Assembly (NCBI GenBank): GCA_025058175.1 | Contig: JANXED010000001.1 | Span: 124,001-188,000 of the forward strand | Reading direction: 5' to 3' | DNA: 64,000 nucleotides | From: Candidatus Calditenuaceae archaeon | GTDB taxonomy: Archaea; Thermoproteota; Nitrososphaeria_A; Caldarchaeales; Calditenuaceae | In this document: positions 23,669-32,588 of the stretch, one piece after another | How positions within the stretch are numbered: the first letter of the stretch is position 1 | Layout of the letters: each line of letters begins with the position of its first letter | The notes under the pieces: generated by a model | What the model was told of the DNA's origin: nothing | What the model saw: only the letters and a program-made list of their open reading frames with translations | The model's database searches: none | Made by a program: the position numbers and the translations under genes

Positions 23669-24486
23669 CCGGATGGCTTTCATACCGGGCGGGCGGCGTA
23701 AGTAGGGGGTTGGGCAGGGAGCGGCGGACGGTCCAGAGAATCGCGGAGTTCTTCAGGAGAGCGGGCTACTCGGTGGAGGTCGAGGAGGACCAGATCAGGA
23801 TTTCTCAGGGCTCGATCGAAGGGAGCGTGAGGGTGGTCCACGAGGACGCCACCGCTGCGGAGCTCTTCTCAGCGCTGATAGAGGCGTCGATGGACGCGGC
23901 GACGGGAAAGGCCGCCTACGTCGCGGCACCTGAGAGGGTCGCGGTCAGGATCGGCGAACACGTCTTCAGGCTCTACGGCCTCGGCCTTGTCGAGTACGGT
24001 GATGACTTCGTCGAAGAGTCGATACCGCCTAAATTCAGACCGTCCCAGGCGCCCGCCGGTCAAGCCGCGACCGCGGTCGAGTCGAGGGCGCTCGAAGAGG
24101 TAATGGGTGCAATCGCGGAAGTCCTGAAGAGGATCGATCAACTCGAGACGACGATACGGCAGCAGATCCCTGCCCCCGAGAGGCAGGCCGTTCAGGTCTC
24201 CGGCGAGGACGCCAGCGGCCTGATCGCCCGGATCGAGAGGTTGGAGGCCAGGGTCAGCTCGCTCGAGAAGCTCGGCGAGATCGCCTCCCTGATCGAGAAG
24301 CTCAGGGCGCGCCTAGAGCAGCTGGCGGCTAGGGTCGAGGCGCTCGAATCGGCCGGGAAGAGGGAGGTCAGGGCCGAGAGAAGCGAGCAGGCGCCCAAGG
24401 AGGTCCCTCCGGAGCCAGTGCAACTACCGAGCTTCCTCAAGGACAACCCGTGGGTCGAGATCCTTTCCAAGAGGGGCAAGGAGTGA
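23665..24486 (+). CDS. Coiled-coil protein of unknown function
   Basis: An acidic 273-aa protein with no recognised domain. An N-terminal globular part (about residues 18-125) contains [24 protein letters not shown] long coiled coil at about 190-240 has heptads such as [20 protein letters not shown] and [13 protein letters not shown]. The tail ends [19 protein letters not shown], conserved-looking and possibly a binding peptide. The start is GTG 23665 (overlapping the SDR stop) or TTG 23710. The second fits better because the first 15 residues look random. A structural or scaffold role is possible but not shown. Confidence 0.65.
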   Translation: MTGWLSYRAGGVSRGLGRERRTVQRIAEFFRRAGYSVEVEEDQIRISQGSIEGSVRVVHEDATAAELFSALIEASMDAATGKAAYVAAPERVAVRIGEHVFRLYGLGLVEYGDDFVEESIPPKFRPSQAPAGQAATAVESRALEEVMGAIAEVLKRIDQLETTIRQQIPAPERQAVQVSGEDASGLIARIERLEARVSSLEKLGEIASLIEKLRARLEQLAARVEALESAGKREVRAERSEQAPKEVPPEPVQLPSFLKDNPWVEILSKRGKE

Positions 24487-24634
24487 TGTCAGCAGGTGGG
24501 CCCGGAACAGGTCTGCTGTCGTGAGATCGTCCAGCGTTGCCCTCGGAAGCTGACTCAGCTCGAGTCATCGGCTTATCAACGTTACATCGCGTCGCCGCCC
24601 AAGTCATTTCTAGTGGTGACGGGTGAAGTTCACG

Positions 24635-25705
24635 ATGTCCGAAGGCCTGCTGCTGCTCGCCGGCGGTCGGGTGATAAGGGGGAGGTCCATCGGCGTCGAG
24701 GGCGAGGCCTTCGGGGAGCTGGTCTTCACGACCTCCATCTCGGGGTACGAGGAGACCCTCACCGACCCCTCTTACAACGGCCAGATCGTGCTCTTCACCT
24801 ACACCCACATCGGGAACTACGGCGCGTGGACGGGCGAGCTCGAGTCCGAGAGGGTCTGGGCCGAGGGCGTGGTCGTGAGGGACGCCTGCAGCTACCCCTC
24901 CAACGCGAAGAGCAGGGGGACGCTCCGGGACTTCCTCAGGGAGCACGGCGTCGTTGGGATCGAGGGCGTCGACACGAGGGCGCTGACGGTCGCGATAAGG
25001 GAGCACGGCACCATCCCGGCGGCGATGGTCTGCGGCGACGTCGGGTCAGTTGACCTGGGAGGTGTGAGGGAGAGGCTCGCGGCGTGGAGGTACGAGGTCG
25101 ACCTGGTCAGGGAGACGACCTGCGGGAGGGTAGAGGTCCTCGGTAAGGGCAGGAAGACGGTCGCACTGCTCGACTGCGGTGTCAAGCACGGCATCCTGAG
25201 GAGACTGGTCGATTCCGGCGTCACGGTGTTGAGGTTCCCCGCGTGGGCCTCGGCTGATGAGATCCTCAGCTGGGGCCCTGATGGCGTGCTGGTCTCCAAC
25301 GGTCCCGGAGACCCGGCGGTGCTCGGTTACGCGGTCGAGACTGTGAAGAGGTTGATCGGGAGAGCCCCGATGATGGGCGTCTGCCTCGGCCACCAGCTGA
25401 TAGCCCTCGCGATGGGCTGCAGGACCTACAAGATGAAGTTCGGGCACAGGGGCACCAATCACCCCGTTAAAGACTTGAAGACGGGCAAGATCCACATCAC
25501 CCTCCAGAACCACGGCTACGCCGTCGACCCCCGGAGCCTCGAGGGCAAGGGCCTGCGGGTCAGGCAGGTCAGCCTCAACGACGGCACGATCGAGGGCCTC
25601 GAGCACGAGGACCTCAACCTCCTATCGACCCAATACCACCCCGAGGGGAAGCCTGGACCATCCGACGGAGCGGGGATCTTCGACGAGTTCCTGGTGATGC
25701 TCTGA
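24635..25705 (+). CDS. carA: Carbamoyl-phosphate synthase small subunit
   Basis: Glutamine amidotransferase subunit (356 aa) that supplies ammonia to CarB for carbamoyl phosphate, used in arginine and pyrimidine synthesis. The N-terminal CarA-specific domain has GEAFGELVFTTSISGYEETLTDPSY. The class I glutamine amidotransferase domain has SNGPGDP, the nucleophile Cys in MMGVCLGHQLIA, and the His-x-Glu in TQYHPEGKPGP. ATG 24635 matches the usual CarA N-terminus, and GTG 24623 is the alternative. The stop overlaps the carB start (TGATG), so they are coupled. The 136 bp upstream hold no gene that I can support. Confidence 0.95.
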   Translation: MSEGLLLLAGGRVIRGRSIGVEGEAFGELVFTTSISGYEETLTDPSYNGQIVLFTYTHIGNYGAWTGELESERVWAEGVVVRDACSYPSNAKSRGTLRDFLREHGVVGIEGVDTRALTVAIREHGTIPAAMVCGDVGSVDLGGVRERLAAWRYEVDLVRETTCGRVEVLGKGRKTVALLDCGVKHGILRRLVDSGVTVLRFPAWASADEILSWGPDGVLVSNGPGDPAVLGYAVETVKRLIGRAPMMGVCLGHQLIALAMGCRTYKMKFGHRGTNHPVKDLKTGKIHITLQNHGYAVDPRSLEGKGLRVRQVSLNDGTIEGLEHEDLNLLSTQYHPEGKPGPSDGAGIFDEFLVML

Positions 25706-28700
25706 TGCCGAAGCTAGACTGGGTCAACAGCGTCCTCGTGATAGGCTCCGGGCCGATCGTGATAGGTCAGGCTGCGGAGTTCGACTACTCGGGGTCTCAG
25801 GCCTGCTTAGCGCTCAGGGAGGACGGGGTGAAGGTGATACTCGTCAACTCGAACCCCGCGACGATACAGACCGACCACGAGATCGCCGACGTCGTCTACA
25901 TCGAGCCGCTCGACGTCGAGACGGTCGCGAGGGTACTGAGGAGGGAGAGGCCCGACGCGCTGCTGCCGACGATGGGGGGACAGACGGGCCTGAACCTCGC
26001 GGTGAGGCTGAAGGAGTCAGGGGTCCTCGACGAGGTAGGGACGAAGGTGATAGGTACGCCGGTCGAGGCGATCAAGAGGGCCGAGGACAGGAGGCTCTTT
26101 CACGAGCTGATAAGGTCGATCGGCGAGCCGATACCTAGGTCGATCGAGGTCTCGAGTGTCGAGGAGGCCAGGGATGCCGTGAGGGAGCTCGGAGGTTACC
26201 CGGTCCTCTGCAGGGCGAGCTACGCTCTGGGCGGCACGGGATCCGGAGTCGCGAGGAACGACGAGGACCTGAGGAGGCTCGTCAGCACGGGATTGATGGT
26301 CAGCATGAACGGGAGGGTCGCGGTCGACGAGTACCTCGAGGGGTGGAAGGAGTACGAGCTCGAGATTCTTCGGGACTCCGCGGACAACTGCGTCTGCGTC
26401 TGCCCGATGGAGAACCTGGACCCGCTAGGGATCCACACCGGCGAGAGCATCGTCGTCGCTCCGGCGCAGACCCTGACCGACGAGGAGTTCCACGTCCTGA
26501 GGAGGGTCGCGTTCAAAGTCGTCAGGGCGATAGGGATAGAGGGGGCCTGCAACATCCAGTTCGGCGTCAACCCCGAGAGCTTCGAGTACACAGTGATCGA
26601 GGTGAACCCGAGGGTCAGCAGGAGCTCGGCACTCGCCTCTAAGGCCACCGGCTATCCGATAGCCCGGACCGCCGCGAAGATCGCGCTGGGCTACAAGCTC
26701 GACGAGATTCCGAACAAGGTCGTGGGGACCGTGACGGCCGCGATGGAGCCGACGGTCGACTACGTAGTGGTCAAGATCCCGAGGTGGCCGGTCGACGTCT
26801 TCGACGACATGGACCCCGTGATCGGGACCATGATGAAGTCCACCGGCGAGGCGATGGGGATCGGGAGGACCTTCGAGGAGGCGCTCCAGAAGGCGATCAG
26901 GTCGCTCGATATCGGAAGACACGGACTCGGGGCCGACGGGCGCGACGCCCCGAGGACGCTCGAGCAGGTGATGGGTCTCCTCTCGAGGCCGACGTGGGAG
27001 CGCGTCTTCGCGATCAGGGAAGCCTTCCTCCTCGGTATGGACGTCGAGGAGGTCTACAGGCTCACTAGGATCGATCGGTGGTTCCTGAACGGGATCAGGA
27101 GGATCGTGGAGATGGAAAGGGAGCTGAAGTCCGCTGACCCGAGGTCGTCCGACTTTCCGGAGAAGCTCAGGATGGCGAAGAGGCTCGGCTTCTCCGACAA
27201 GCAGATCGCGTACGTCCTCGGGACGACCGAGGACGAGGTCAGGAGGCTGAGGAAGTCCCTCGGGATCAGGCCGGTATACAAGATGGTCGACACTTGCGCC
27301 GGTGAGTTCGAAGCCGTCACGCCGTACTACTACTCGACCTATGAGGACGCTGACGAGGCAAGGGCCGACGAAGGCAGTCGGAGGGTCCTGATCATCGGGT
27401 CGGGGCCGATAAGGATCGGCCAAGGGATCGAGTTCGACTACTGCTCGGTCCACGCGTCGCTCGCGCTGAGGCAGATGGGGATCGACTCCATCGTGGTGAA
27501 CAACAACCCGGAGACCGTAAGCACGGACTTCGACGTCTCGACGAGGCTCTACTTCGAGCCGCTCACGTTCGAGGACGTGATGAACGTGATCGAGCGGGAG
27601 AGGCCCGAGGGCGTGATCGTCCAGCTGGGAGGCCAGACGCCGCTGAAGCTCGCGAAGAGGTTGGCGGACTCGGGCGTCAAGATCCTCGGGACGGGCGTCG
27701 AGGGCATCGACGTCTGCGAGGACAGGGAGCGGTTCAGGGAGCTCCTCCTGAGGCTCGGGATACCTCAGCCCGAGGGAGGGGCCGCGAGGAGCGTCGAGGA
27801 GGCGGTGCGGATCGCGGAGTCGCTCGGGTACCCGGTCCTCGTGAGGCCCTCGTACGTCCTGGGGGGAAGGGGGATGGGCGTCGTCTGGAACGAAGAAGAG
27901 CTCCTGAAGCTCCTAGGCGTTGCGCTGGAGGTCTCCGAGGAGAGGCCTGTCCTGATAGACAAGTACCTCTACCCCGCGGTCGAGGTCGACGTCGACGCGA
28001 TCTCCGACGGCGAGACCGTCTTCATCTGCGGCATACTCGAGCACGTCGAGCTGGCGGGCGTCCACAGCGGCGACGCCGCGATGGTGATACCGCCCCGAGG
28101 CCTCTCGGAGAGAGCAATCCATAGGATCAAGGAGTACACCAGGAGGCTCGCCCTCGAGCTGAGGGTAGTAGGGTTCATCAACGTCCAATACGCGGTGATG
28201 GGTGACGAGGTCTATGTCCTCGAGGCGAACCCCAGGGCCTCTAGGACGGTTCCGTTCGTAGGTAAGGCGACCGGCCTGCCCTTAGTCAAGATAGCGACTC
28301 GGGTCATGATGGGGAGCAAGCTCAGGGACCTCGGGCTCCCGGAGGAGGTCGCGCTGCCGTACTTCGCGGTCAAGGAGTCGGTCTTCTCCTTCTCGAAGCT
28401 CCCTGGGGTCGACCCGATACTCGAGCCGAGGATGAAGTCGACCGGCGAGGTCATGGGCGTGGGCTCGACCTTCGAGGAGGCCTACTGGAAGGCCCAGCTG
28501 GCGGCCAACAACCCGATTAGGAGGGGCGCGAGGGTCCTGGTAGCCTTCAGCCGCGAGACGCTGCAGGAGGCCACGTTCGCGATTAGGGCCCTGAGGTCTG
28601 CTGGAACTGAAGTCTGCGTCGTCTCAGAGGGCGGCTCGGCCGACCTGATCAGCGTAGGCGAGGACTCGGTCGGGGTAGACCCTTCAGGGTGGGCCCACGA

Positions 28701-28968
28701 GGTCGACGCGGCCCTTACCTTCAGGGCACTGGGCGTGGGGCTGGTGGTCGACGTGAGGAGGCTAAGGGCCGGCGAGAGGGACAGGCTCGGCTACCTGATC
28801 AGGAGGGGCGCGGTCGTAACCGGCATCCCTTACGTCACCACCTTCCAAGCGCTGAGCGCGGCGATCGGGGTGATCGACTGGCTGGGACGGGCCGACTGGG
28901 ACGTCAGGTCCCTAAACGAGCTCCACGCGGCGGCCGCGAAGGGCCAGCGGGGTCAGGCCGCGACGTAG
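25705..28968 (+). CDS. carB: Carbamoyl-phosphate synthase large subunit
   Basis: A full-length 1087-aa synthetase with the two homologous ATP-grasp halves. GSGPIVIGQAAEFDYSGSQA opens half one. GSGPIRIGQGIEFDYCSVHA opens half two at about residue 565. GGQTGLNLA and GGQTPLKLA, and the two EVNPR/EANPRASR motifs, mark the active sites that phosphorylate bicarbonate and carbamate. An oligomerisation region lies between, and a C-terminal MGS-like allosteric domain begins around residue 940. Fusion and length are normal. Archaeal carB is often split, but here it is intact. Confidence 0.97.
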   Translation: MPKLDWVNSVLVIGSGPIVIGQAAEFDYSGSQACLALREDGVKVILVNSNPATIQTDHEIADVVYIEPLDVETVARVLRRERPDALLPTMGGQTGLNLAVRLKESGVLDEVGTKVIGTPVEAIKRAEDRRLFHELIRSIGEPIPRSIEVSSVEEARDAVRELGGYPVLCRASYALGGTGSGVARNDEDLRRLVSTGLMVSMNGRVAVDEYLEGWKEYELEILRDSADNCVCVCPMENLDPLGIHTGESIVVAPAQTLTDEEFHVLRRVAFKVVRAIGIEGACNIQFGVNPESFEYTVIEVNPRVSRSSALASKATGYPIARTAAKIALGYKLDEIPNKVVGTVTAAMEPTVDYVVVKIPRWPVDVFDDMDPVIGTMMKSTGEAMGIGRTFEEALQKAIRSLDIGRHGLGADGRDAPRTLEQVMGLLSRPTWERVFAIREAFLLGMDVEEVYRLTRIDRWFLNGIRRIVEMERELKSADPRSSDFPEKLRMAKRLGFSDKQIAYVLGTTEDEVRRLRKSLGIRPVYKMVDTCAGEFEAVTPYYYSTYEDADEARADEGSRRVLIIGSGPIRIGQGIEFDYCSVHASLALRQMGIDSIVVNNNPETVSTDFDVSTRLYFEPLTFEDVMNVIERERPEGVIVQLGGQTPLKLAKRLADSGVKILGTGVEGIDVCEDRERFRELLLRLGIPQPEGGAARSVEEAVRIAESLGYPVLVRPSYVLGGRGMGVVWNEEELLKLLGVALEVSEERPVLIDKYLYPAVEVDVDAISDGETVFICGILEHVELAGVHSGDAAMVIPPRGLSERAIHRIKEYTRRLALELRVVGFINVQYAVMGDEVYVLEANPRASRTVPFVGKATGLPLVKIATRVMMGSKLRDLGLPEEVALPYFAVKESVFSFSKLPGVDPILEPRMKSTGEVMGVGSTFEEAYWKAQLAANNPIRRGARVLVAFSRETLQEATFAIRALRSAGTEVCVVSEGGSADLISVGEDSVGVDPSGWAHEVDAALTFRALGVGLVVDVRRLRAGERDRLGYLIRRGAVVTGIPYVTTFQALSAAIGVIDWLGRADWDVRSLNELHAAAAKGQRGQAAT

Positions 28969-29032
28969 TACGACCGAGATGGACCGTCATCGCATAAATA
29001 CCGCTTAATGGATTCTATACTTCAGGGGGTTC

Positions 29033-29410
29033 ATGCAGTCCTCGTCGAAGATCTCGAAGCTCGAGGAGCAGGCGATAAAGTTGCTTCTCGAGAGGGAGGA
29101 GGGGATACTCCAGTCGGAGCTTTGGCACGAGCTGGGGGTCACAAGCAGGGACGGGTCGAGGATCGCGATCAAGCTGGAGAGGAAGGGGCTCGTGAAGAGG
29201 GTCAAGGTCCTCGCGAACGACCGGTGGACCCTCAAGCTCGTCCCTCAGATAAGGCGGTTCAACCCATCGGCCCTCTTCGGCGCGCCTTGTCCCCTCTGCC
29301 CCTATAACCAGAGCTGCGGTCCGAGTCAGAGCGTCAGCCCCGTCGGGTGCACCCTCATAGAAGACTGGGTCGTGTCGTCGTTCTTGAAGGGTAAGGGAGA
29401 GCCGAGGTAA
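29033..29410 (+). CDS. Transcription factor TFE beta subunit (RPC39/RPC6 homologue)
   Basis: A 125-aa protein with a winged helix (about residues 8-72: LEEQAIKLLLEREEGILQSEL, then SRIAIKLERKGLVKR). The C-terminal four-Cys cluster APCPLCPYNQSCGPSQSVSPVGC followed by TLIEDWV is the pattern of the cubane Fe-S domain in archaeal TFE-beta and eukaryotic RPC39. TFE-beta pairs with TFE-alpha to help open the promoter. The TATA-like ATAAATA (28993-28999) lies 33 bp upstream. The gene stands alone between carB and the oxidase genes. Confidence 0.82.
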   Translation: MQSSSKISKLEEQAIKLLLEREEGILQSELWHELGVTSRDGSRIAIKLERKGLVKRVKVLANDRWTLKLVPQIRRFNPSALFGAPCPLCPYNQSCGPSQSVSPVGCTLIEDWVVSSFLKGKGEPR

Positions 29411-29538
29411 TCCACGCGCCCTGTCCGAGACGTCGACTTCAGTCGCCCAAGGCCGGAGCTGGTGCCCCCTCGTTGTAAGCGTTGAGACTGAGCTGCGAGT
29501 TCGCGTCAACTTTATTTCGTGAATCAATAGGACTTCAA

Positions 29539-30177
29539 ATGAGTATGGTCTCGACCTCTGCGGAGGCCGTCTACGGGCTCTTCAACCTCTTCCTGACGCT
29601 GGGGACTCTGGTGGGCGTGGTCGTCGGCGCTTACATGCTCTACAACATCCTCAGGTACAAGGCTAAGGAGGACAAGCCTGCCGAGGGCGAGGTGAGCCTC
29701 GGCGAGCTCCCGCCCCCTCAGGGCTTCCCAGTTAAGCTTCTCGTCTCGATCTTCCTGAGCGCCGCGATCGTGTTGTCGCTGATCGTGGGCACCTTCTCGA
29801 TTCTCGAGTACCTTGAGTCCCCACCGAGGGACGCCCTCGAGGTCAGGGTGATCGCGTTCCAGTGGGGCTGGGAGTTCGTCTATCCAAACGGCGCGACGGT
29901 GCTCGGTGAGGGCAGGATACCGGCGAACAAGCCGGTCAAGTTCATCGTCACCAGCAGGGACGTCTTCCACAAGTTCGGGGTCCTCGAGCTTGGAATCGGC
30001 ATCGACGCGATACCGGGCAAAATCAACTACTACTGGACCGAGGTCAGGGTCCCGGGGACCTACGAGGTAAGGTGCTTCGAGCTCTGCGGCCCCGGTCACG
30101 GCGTGATGGTGGGTAAGCTTATTGTTATGGAGCCCTCCGAGTTCGATAAGTGGTACAAGGCTCAGGGAGGTGGTTGA
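29539..30177 (+). CDS. coxB: Cytochrome c oxidase subunit II with CuA site
   Basis: A 212-aa oxidase subunit. ATG 29539 is chosen because CTTTATTT lies 25 nt upstream. A longer frame from 29482 lacks support. Two membrane helices (about residues 12-36 and 66-90) precede a periplasmic cupredoxin domain. CuA ligands are complete: H144 (DVFHKF), C179, E181, C183, H187 and M190 (CFELCGPGHGVM). The aromatic QWGWEF that passes electrons on is present. It takes electrons from a soluble or membrane donor, possibly the blue copper protein at 16355. It is followed after 1 bp by the subunit I/III gene. Confidence 0.95.
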   Translation: MSMVSTSAEAVYGLFNLFLTLGTLVGVVVGAYMLYNILRYKAKEDKPAEGEVSLGELPPPQGFPVKLLVSIFLSAAIVLSLIVGTFSILEYLESPPRDALEVRVIAFQWGWEFVYPNGATVLGEGRIPANKPVKFIVTSRDVFHKFGVLELGIGIDAIPGKINYYWTEVRVPGTYEVRCFELCGPGHGVMVGKLIVMEPSEFDKWYKAQGGG

Positions 30178-30178
30178 A

Positions 30179-32509
30179 ATGGCGCCCGATCCACTACCTC
30201 CTGCCTCATCGATAAAGAGGTGGTTGATGACTACCAGCCACAAGGACGTCGGGATCCTCTACTTGGTGACGTCGATTTACTTCCTCGTTGTGGCCGGAGT
30301 TCTCGCGCTCCTCTTCAGGTTCCAGTTGGTTGACCCCTCGCTGAACTTCCTGAACGCCCAGAAGTTCAACCAGGCGGTCAGCATGCACGGGCTGATGATG
30401 ATCCTCTTCGTGATTTCGCCTCTGGGGTTTGCTCTCGCGAACTACGTCGTGCCCCTCCAGATAGGGGCCAGGGACCTCGCGTTCCCGAGGCTAAACGCGC
30501 TGAGCTACTGGCTCTACCTCTTCGGGGGGATCCTGGCGATTATCTCGTTCTTCCAGGACAGCGCTATAGACGCAGGCTGGACGATGTACGCGCCGCTGAC
30601 CGCGAAGAGCTTCTCGCCGTACGTCGGCGTCGACACGGGAGGGCTCGGTGTGGCCCTGCTCGTGGCCTCGGTGACGGTCTCGACTGTCAACTTCATCGTC
30701 ACGATCTTCAGGTCTAGGGCCCAGGGGTTAACGATCGACAAGCTCCCGATGTTCACCTTCACGATCCTTCTCACGGTCCTGATGATGCTCTACGCGTTCC
30801 CGCCCCTCCTCGCCGCGATCATCATCCTTCTCTCCGACAGAATGCTCGGGACGGTCTACTTCACGTCGCCAGAGGGAGGTTCGTTGCTCTGGGACCACAT
30901 GTTCTGGTTCTTCGGGCATCCTGAGGTCTACATCGTCCTCTTCCCGGCTCTGGGAGCTGTCGCGGAGGTCATACAGGCTTCGACGAGGAGGTACCTCTAC
31001 GGTAGGACCGCTGTGATGATAGCCATGGCGATCGTCGCGGTTTTGAGCTTCTTGGTCTGGGGCCACCACATGTTCAACACAGGCATTAGCCAAGACATCC
31101 GCAAGGTCTTCACGATAACGACCATCGCGATCTCGATACCCTTCGACGCGATAATTCTCTCATACATCTATTCGCTGGTAAAGGCGAAGATACGCATCAA
31201 CACGCCCATGCTCTTCGCGCTCGGGACGATCGGCGTCTTCATCATCGGCGGGATAACCGGCGTCTTCCTAGGGTCCAACGTCCTCAGCTACGTCCTCAGA
31301 GGTACCTACTTCGTCGTTGCGCACTTCCACTACACGATGGTCGGCGGAGGCCTGCTGGGTCTGATCGCGGGACTCTACTACTGGTATCCAAAGATGACCG
31401 GCAGGATGTTCGACGAGAGGCTCGGAAGGATACACTTCGTCGTCTCGATGATCGGCTACAACCTCCTCTACTTCCCGCTCTTCATAGCATGGGAGACCCC
31501 AAGGAGGGTGCCCATTTACCAGCCGGACCTGATTTTCTGGCACCAGCTCGCGACCGCGGGAGGGATCGTCTTCGGTCTCTCCTTCCTGATCATGTTCTGG
31601 AACTTCCTCTGGAGCCTGAAGAACGGTCCGCCGGCCGGGAACAACCCGTGGGGAGCCTTCACCCTCGAGTGGGCCACCGAGTCGCCGCCGCCTCCGAACA
31701 ACTTCCCGGGGATTCCGACCTTCTCTGGCGGCAAGCTCGCGTTCATCTCGACCAACGGAGCTGCCCACGGCCACCACGAGACCCACCTCTCGCCGTACCC
31801 GTTCGCGGTCAGCCTAGGCGCGTTCCTGGCTCTGGCCGGGATCACAGTTCACCCGCTGCTGCTTCTGGTCGGGATAGCGGTCCTCGGCGTGAGCGCGGTC
31901 GGTTGGGGGAGGGAGAGGTTCATCGCTCACGAGGACCCTATAGGCGAGCGCTGGCCCTTCGAGGACGTCGATAGGGTAAAGCTCGGGTGGTGGACGTTCA
32001 TCGCCTCCGAAATCGCGCTCTTCGGGATCGTCATCTCGGCGTACCTCTATGTCAGGACAGCGTCGGCGTCGTGGCCCGCGCCCGGTGCCCTGTTCGACGT
32101 CTGGCACGGAGCAGTCAACACCTTCATCCTCCTAACCAGCAGTCTGACGGTAGTCCTCGCGCTAGCCTCAGCCAAGGCCGACAGGAAGGGGATGACGACG
32201 GCCTTCCTCGCAGCCACCGTCGCGCTCGGGCTCCTCTTCCTCTTCAACAAGTACGACGAGTGGGCCAAGCTCTTCAAGCACGGCGTCACCTTCGGGAGCT
32301 CGCTACCGGCCTCGACGTTCTTCCTGACGACTGGCATCCACGGCGCCCACGTGACGGCAGGGGTAATCGCGCTGCTCTACCTTGTCCACAGGTCCGCCAA
32401 GGGCGCGTACGGGAAGGACAACTGGGAGCCGATCGAGTACTTCGGTTACTACTGGCACTTCGTAGACATCGTCTGGGTGTTCCTCTTCCCGCTGTTCTAT
32501 CTAGTCTGA
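30179..32509 (+). CDS. A-type heme-copper oxidase, subunits I and III fused
   Basis: A 776-aa fusion. The catalytic subunit I part has all six metal-ligand His: H70 (SMHGL), H247 and Y251 (HPEVY, Tyr crosslink), H296/H297 (GHHMF) and H382/H384 (AHFHY). Glu249 of HPEVY is the A1-type D-channel residue. From about residue 590 the chain is subunit III, with DVDRVKLGWWTFIASE, FDVWHGAVNT, HGAHVTAGVIAL and the final EPIEYFGYYWHFVDIVW. It reduces O2 to water and pumps protons. Fused subunit I/III genes occur in several aerobic archaea and bacteria. It starts at ATG 30179, 1 bp after coxB. Confidence 0.95.
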   Translation: MAPDPLPPASSIKRWLMTTSHKDVGILYLVTSIYFLVVAGVLALLFRFQLVDPSLNFLNAQKFNQAVSMHGLMMILFVISPLGFALANYVVPLQIGARDLAFPRLNALSYWLYLFGGILAIISFFQDSAIDAGWTMYAPLTAKSFSPYVGVDTGGLGVALLVASVTVSTVNFIVTIFRSRAQGLTIDKLPMFTFTILLTVLMMLYAFPPLLAAIIILLSDRMLGTVYFTSPEGGSLLWDHMFWFFGHPEVYIVLFPALGAVAEVIQASTRRYLYGRTAVMIAMAIVAVLSFLVWGHHMFNTGISQDIRKVFTITTIAISIPFDAIILSYIYSLVKAKIRINTPMLFALGTIGVFIIGGITGVFLGSNVLSYVLRGTYFVVAHFHYTMVGGGLLGLIAGLYYWYPKMTGRMFDERLGRIHFVVSMIGYNLLYFPLFIAWETPRRVPIYQPDLIFWHQLATAGGIVFGLSFLIMFWNFLWSLKNGPPAGNNPWGAFTLEWATESPPPPNNFPGIPTFSGGKLAFISTNGAAHGHHETHLSPYPFAVSLGAFLALAGITVHPLLLLVGIAVLGVSAVGWGRERFIAHEDPIGERWPFEDVDRVKLGWWTFIASEIALFGIVISAYLYVRTASASWPAPGALFDVWHGAVNTFILLTSSLTVVLALASAKADRKGMTTAFLAATVALGLLFLFNKYDEWAKLFKHGVTFGSSLPASTFFLTTGIHGAHVTAGVIALLYLVHRSAKGAYGKDNWEPIEYFGYYWHFVDIVWVFLFPLFYLV

Positions 32510-32548
32510 CGATCGGGCCGAGAAATCCAACCGCCCAGCTAAATCAGT

Positions 32549-32565
32549 TTTTGAAAATCTTAAAC
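32549..32565 (+). promoter_or_regulatory. Promoter element TTTTGAAAAT plus TATA before synthetase gene
   Basis: TTTTGAAAAT (32549-32558) followed by CTTAAAC, with its end 31 nt before the ATG. The same ten bases stand at the same distance before the DUF4212/symporter operon (36472-36481). It may be a strong BRE plus TATA, or a regulator site around TTTT-G-AAAA. Confidence 0.55.
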
Positions 32566-32588
32566 GAGAGCTCAGGATCGCTCGACCG

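Noticed and set aside
24482-24560. C/D-box RNA between the coiled-coil gene and carA (GTGATGT ... CTGA)
   Set aside because: Box C is imperfect, internal boxes are poor, the terminal stem is three pairs and it overlaps a stop codon.
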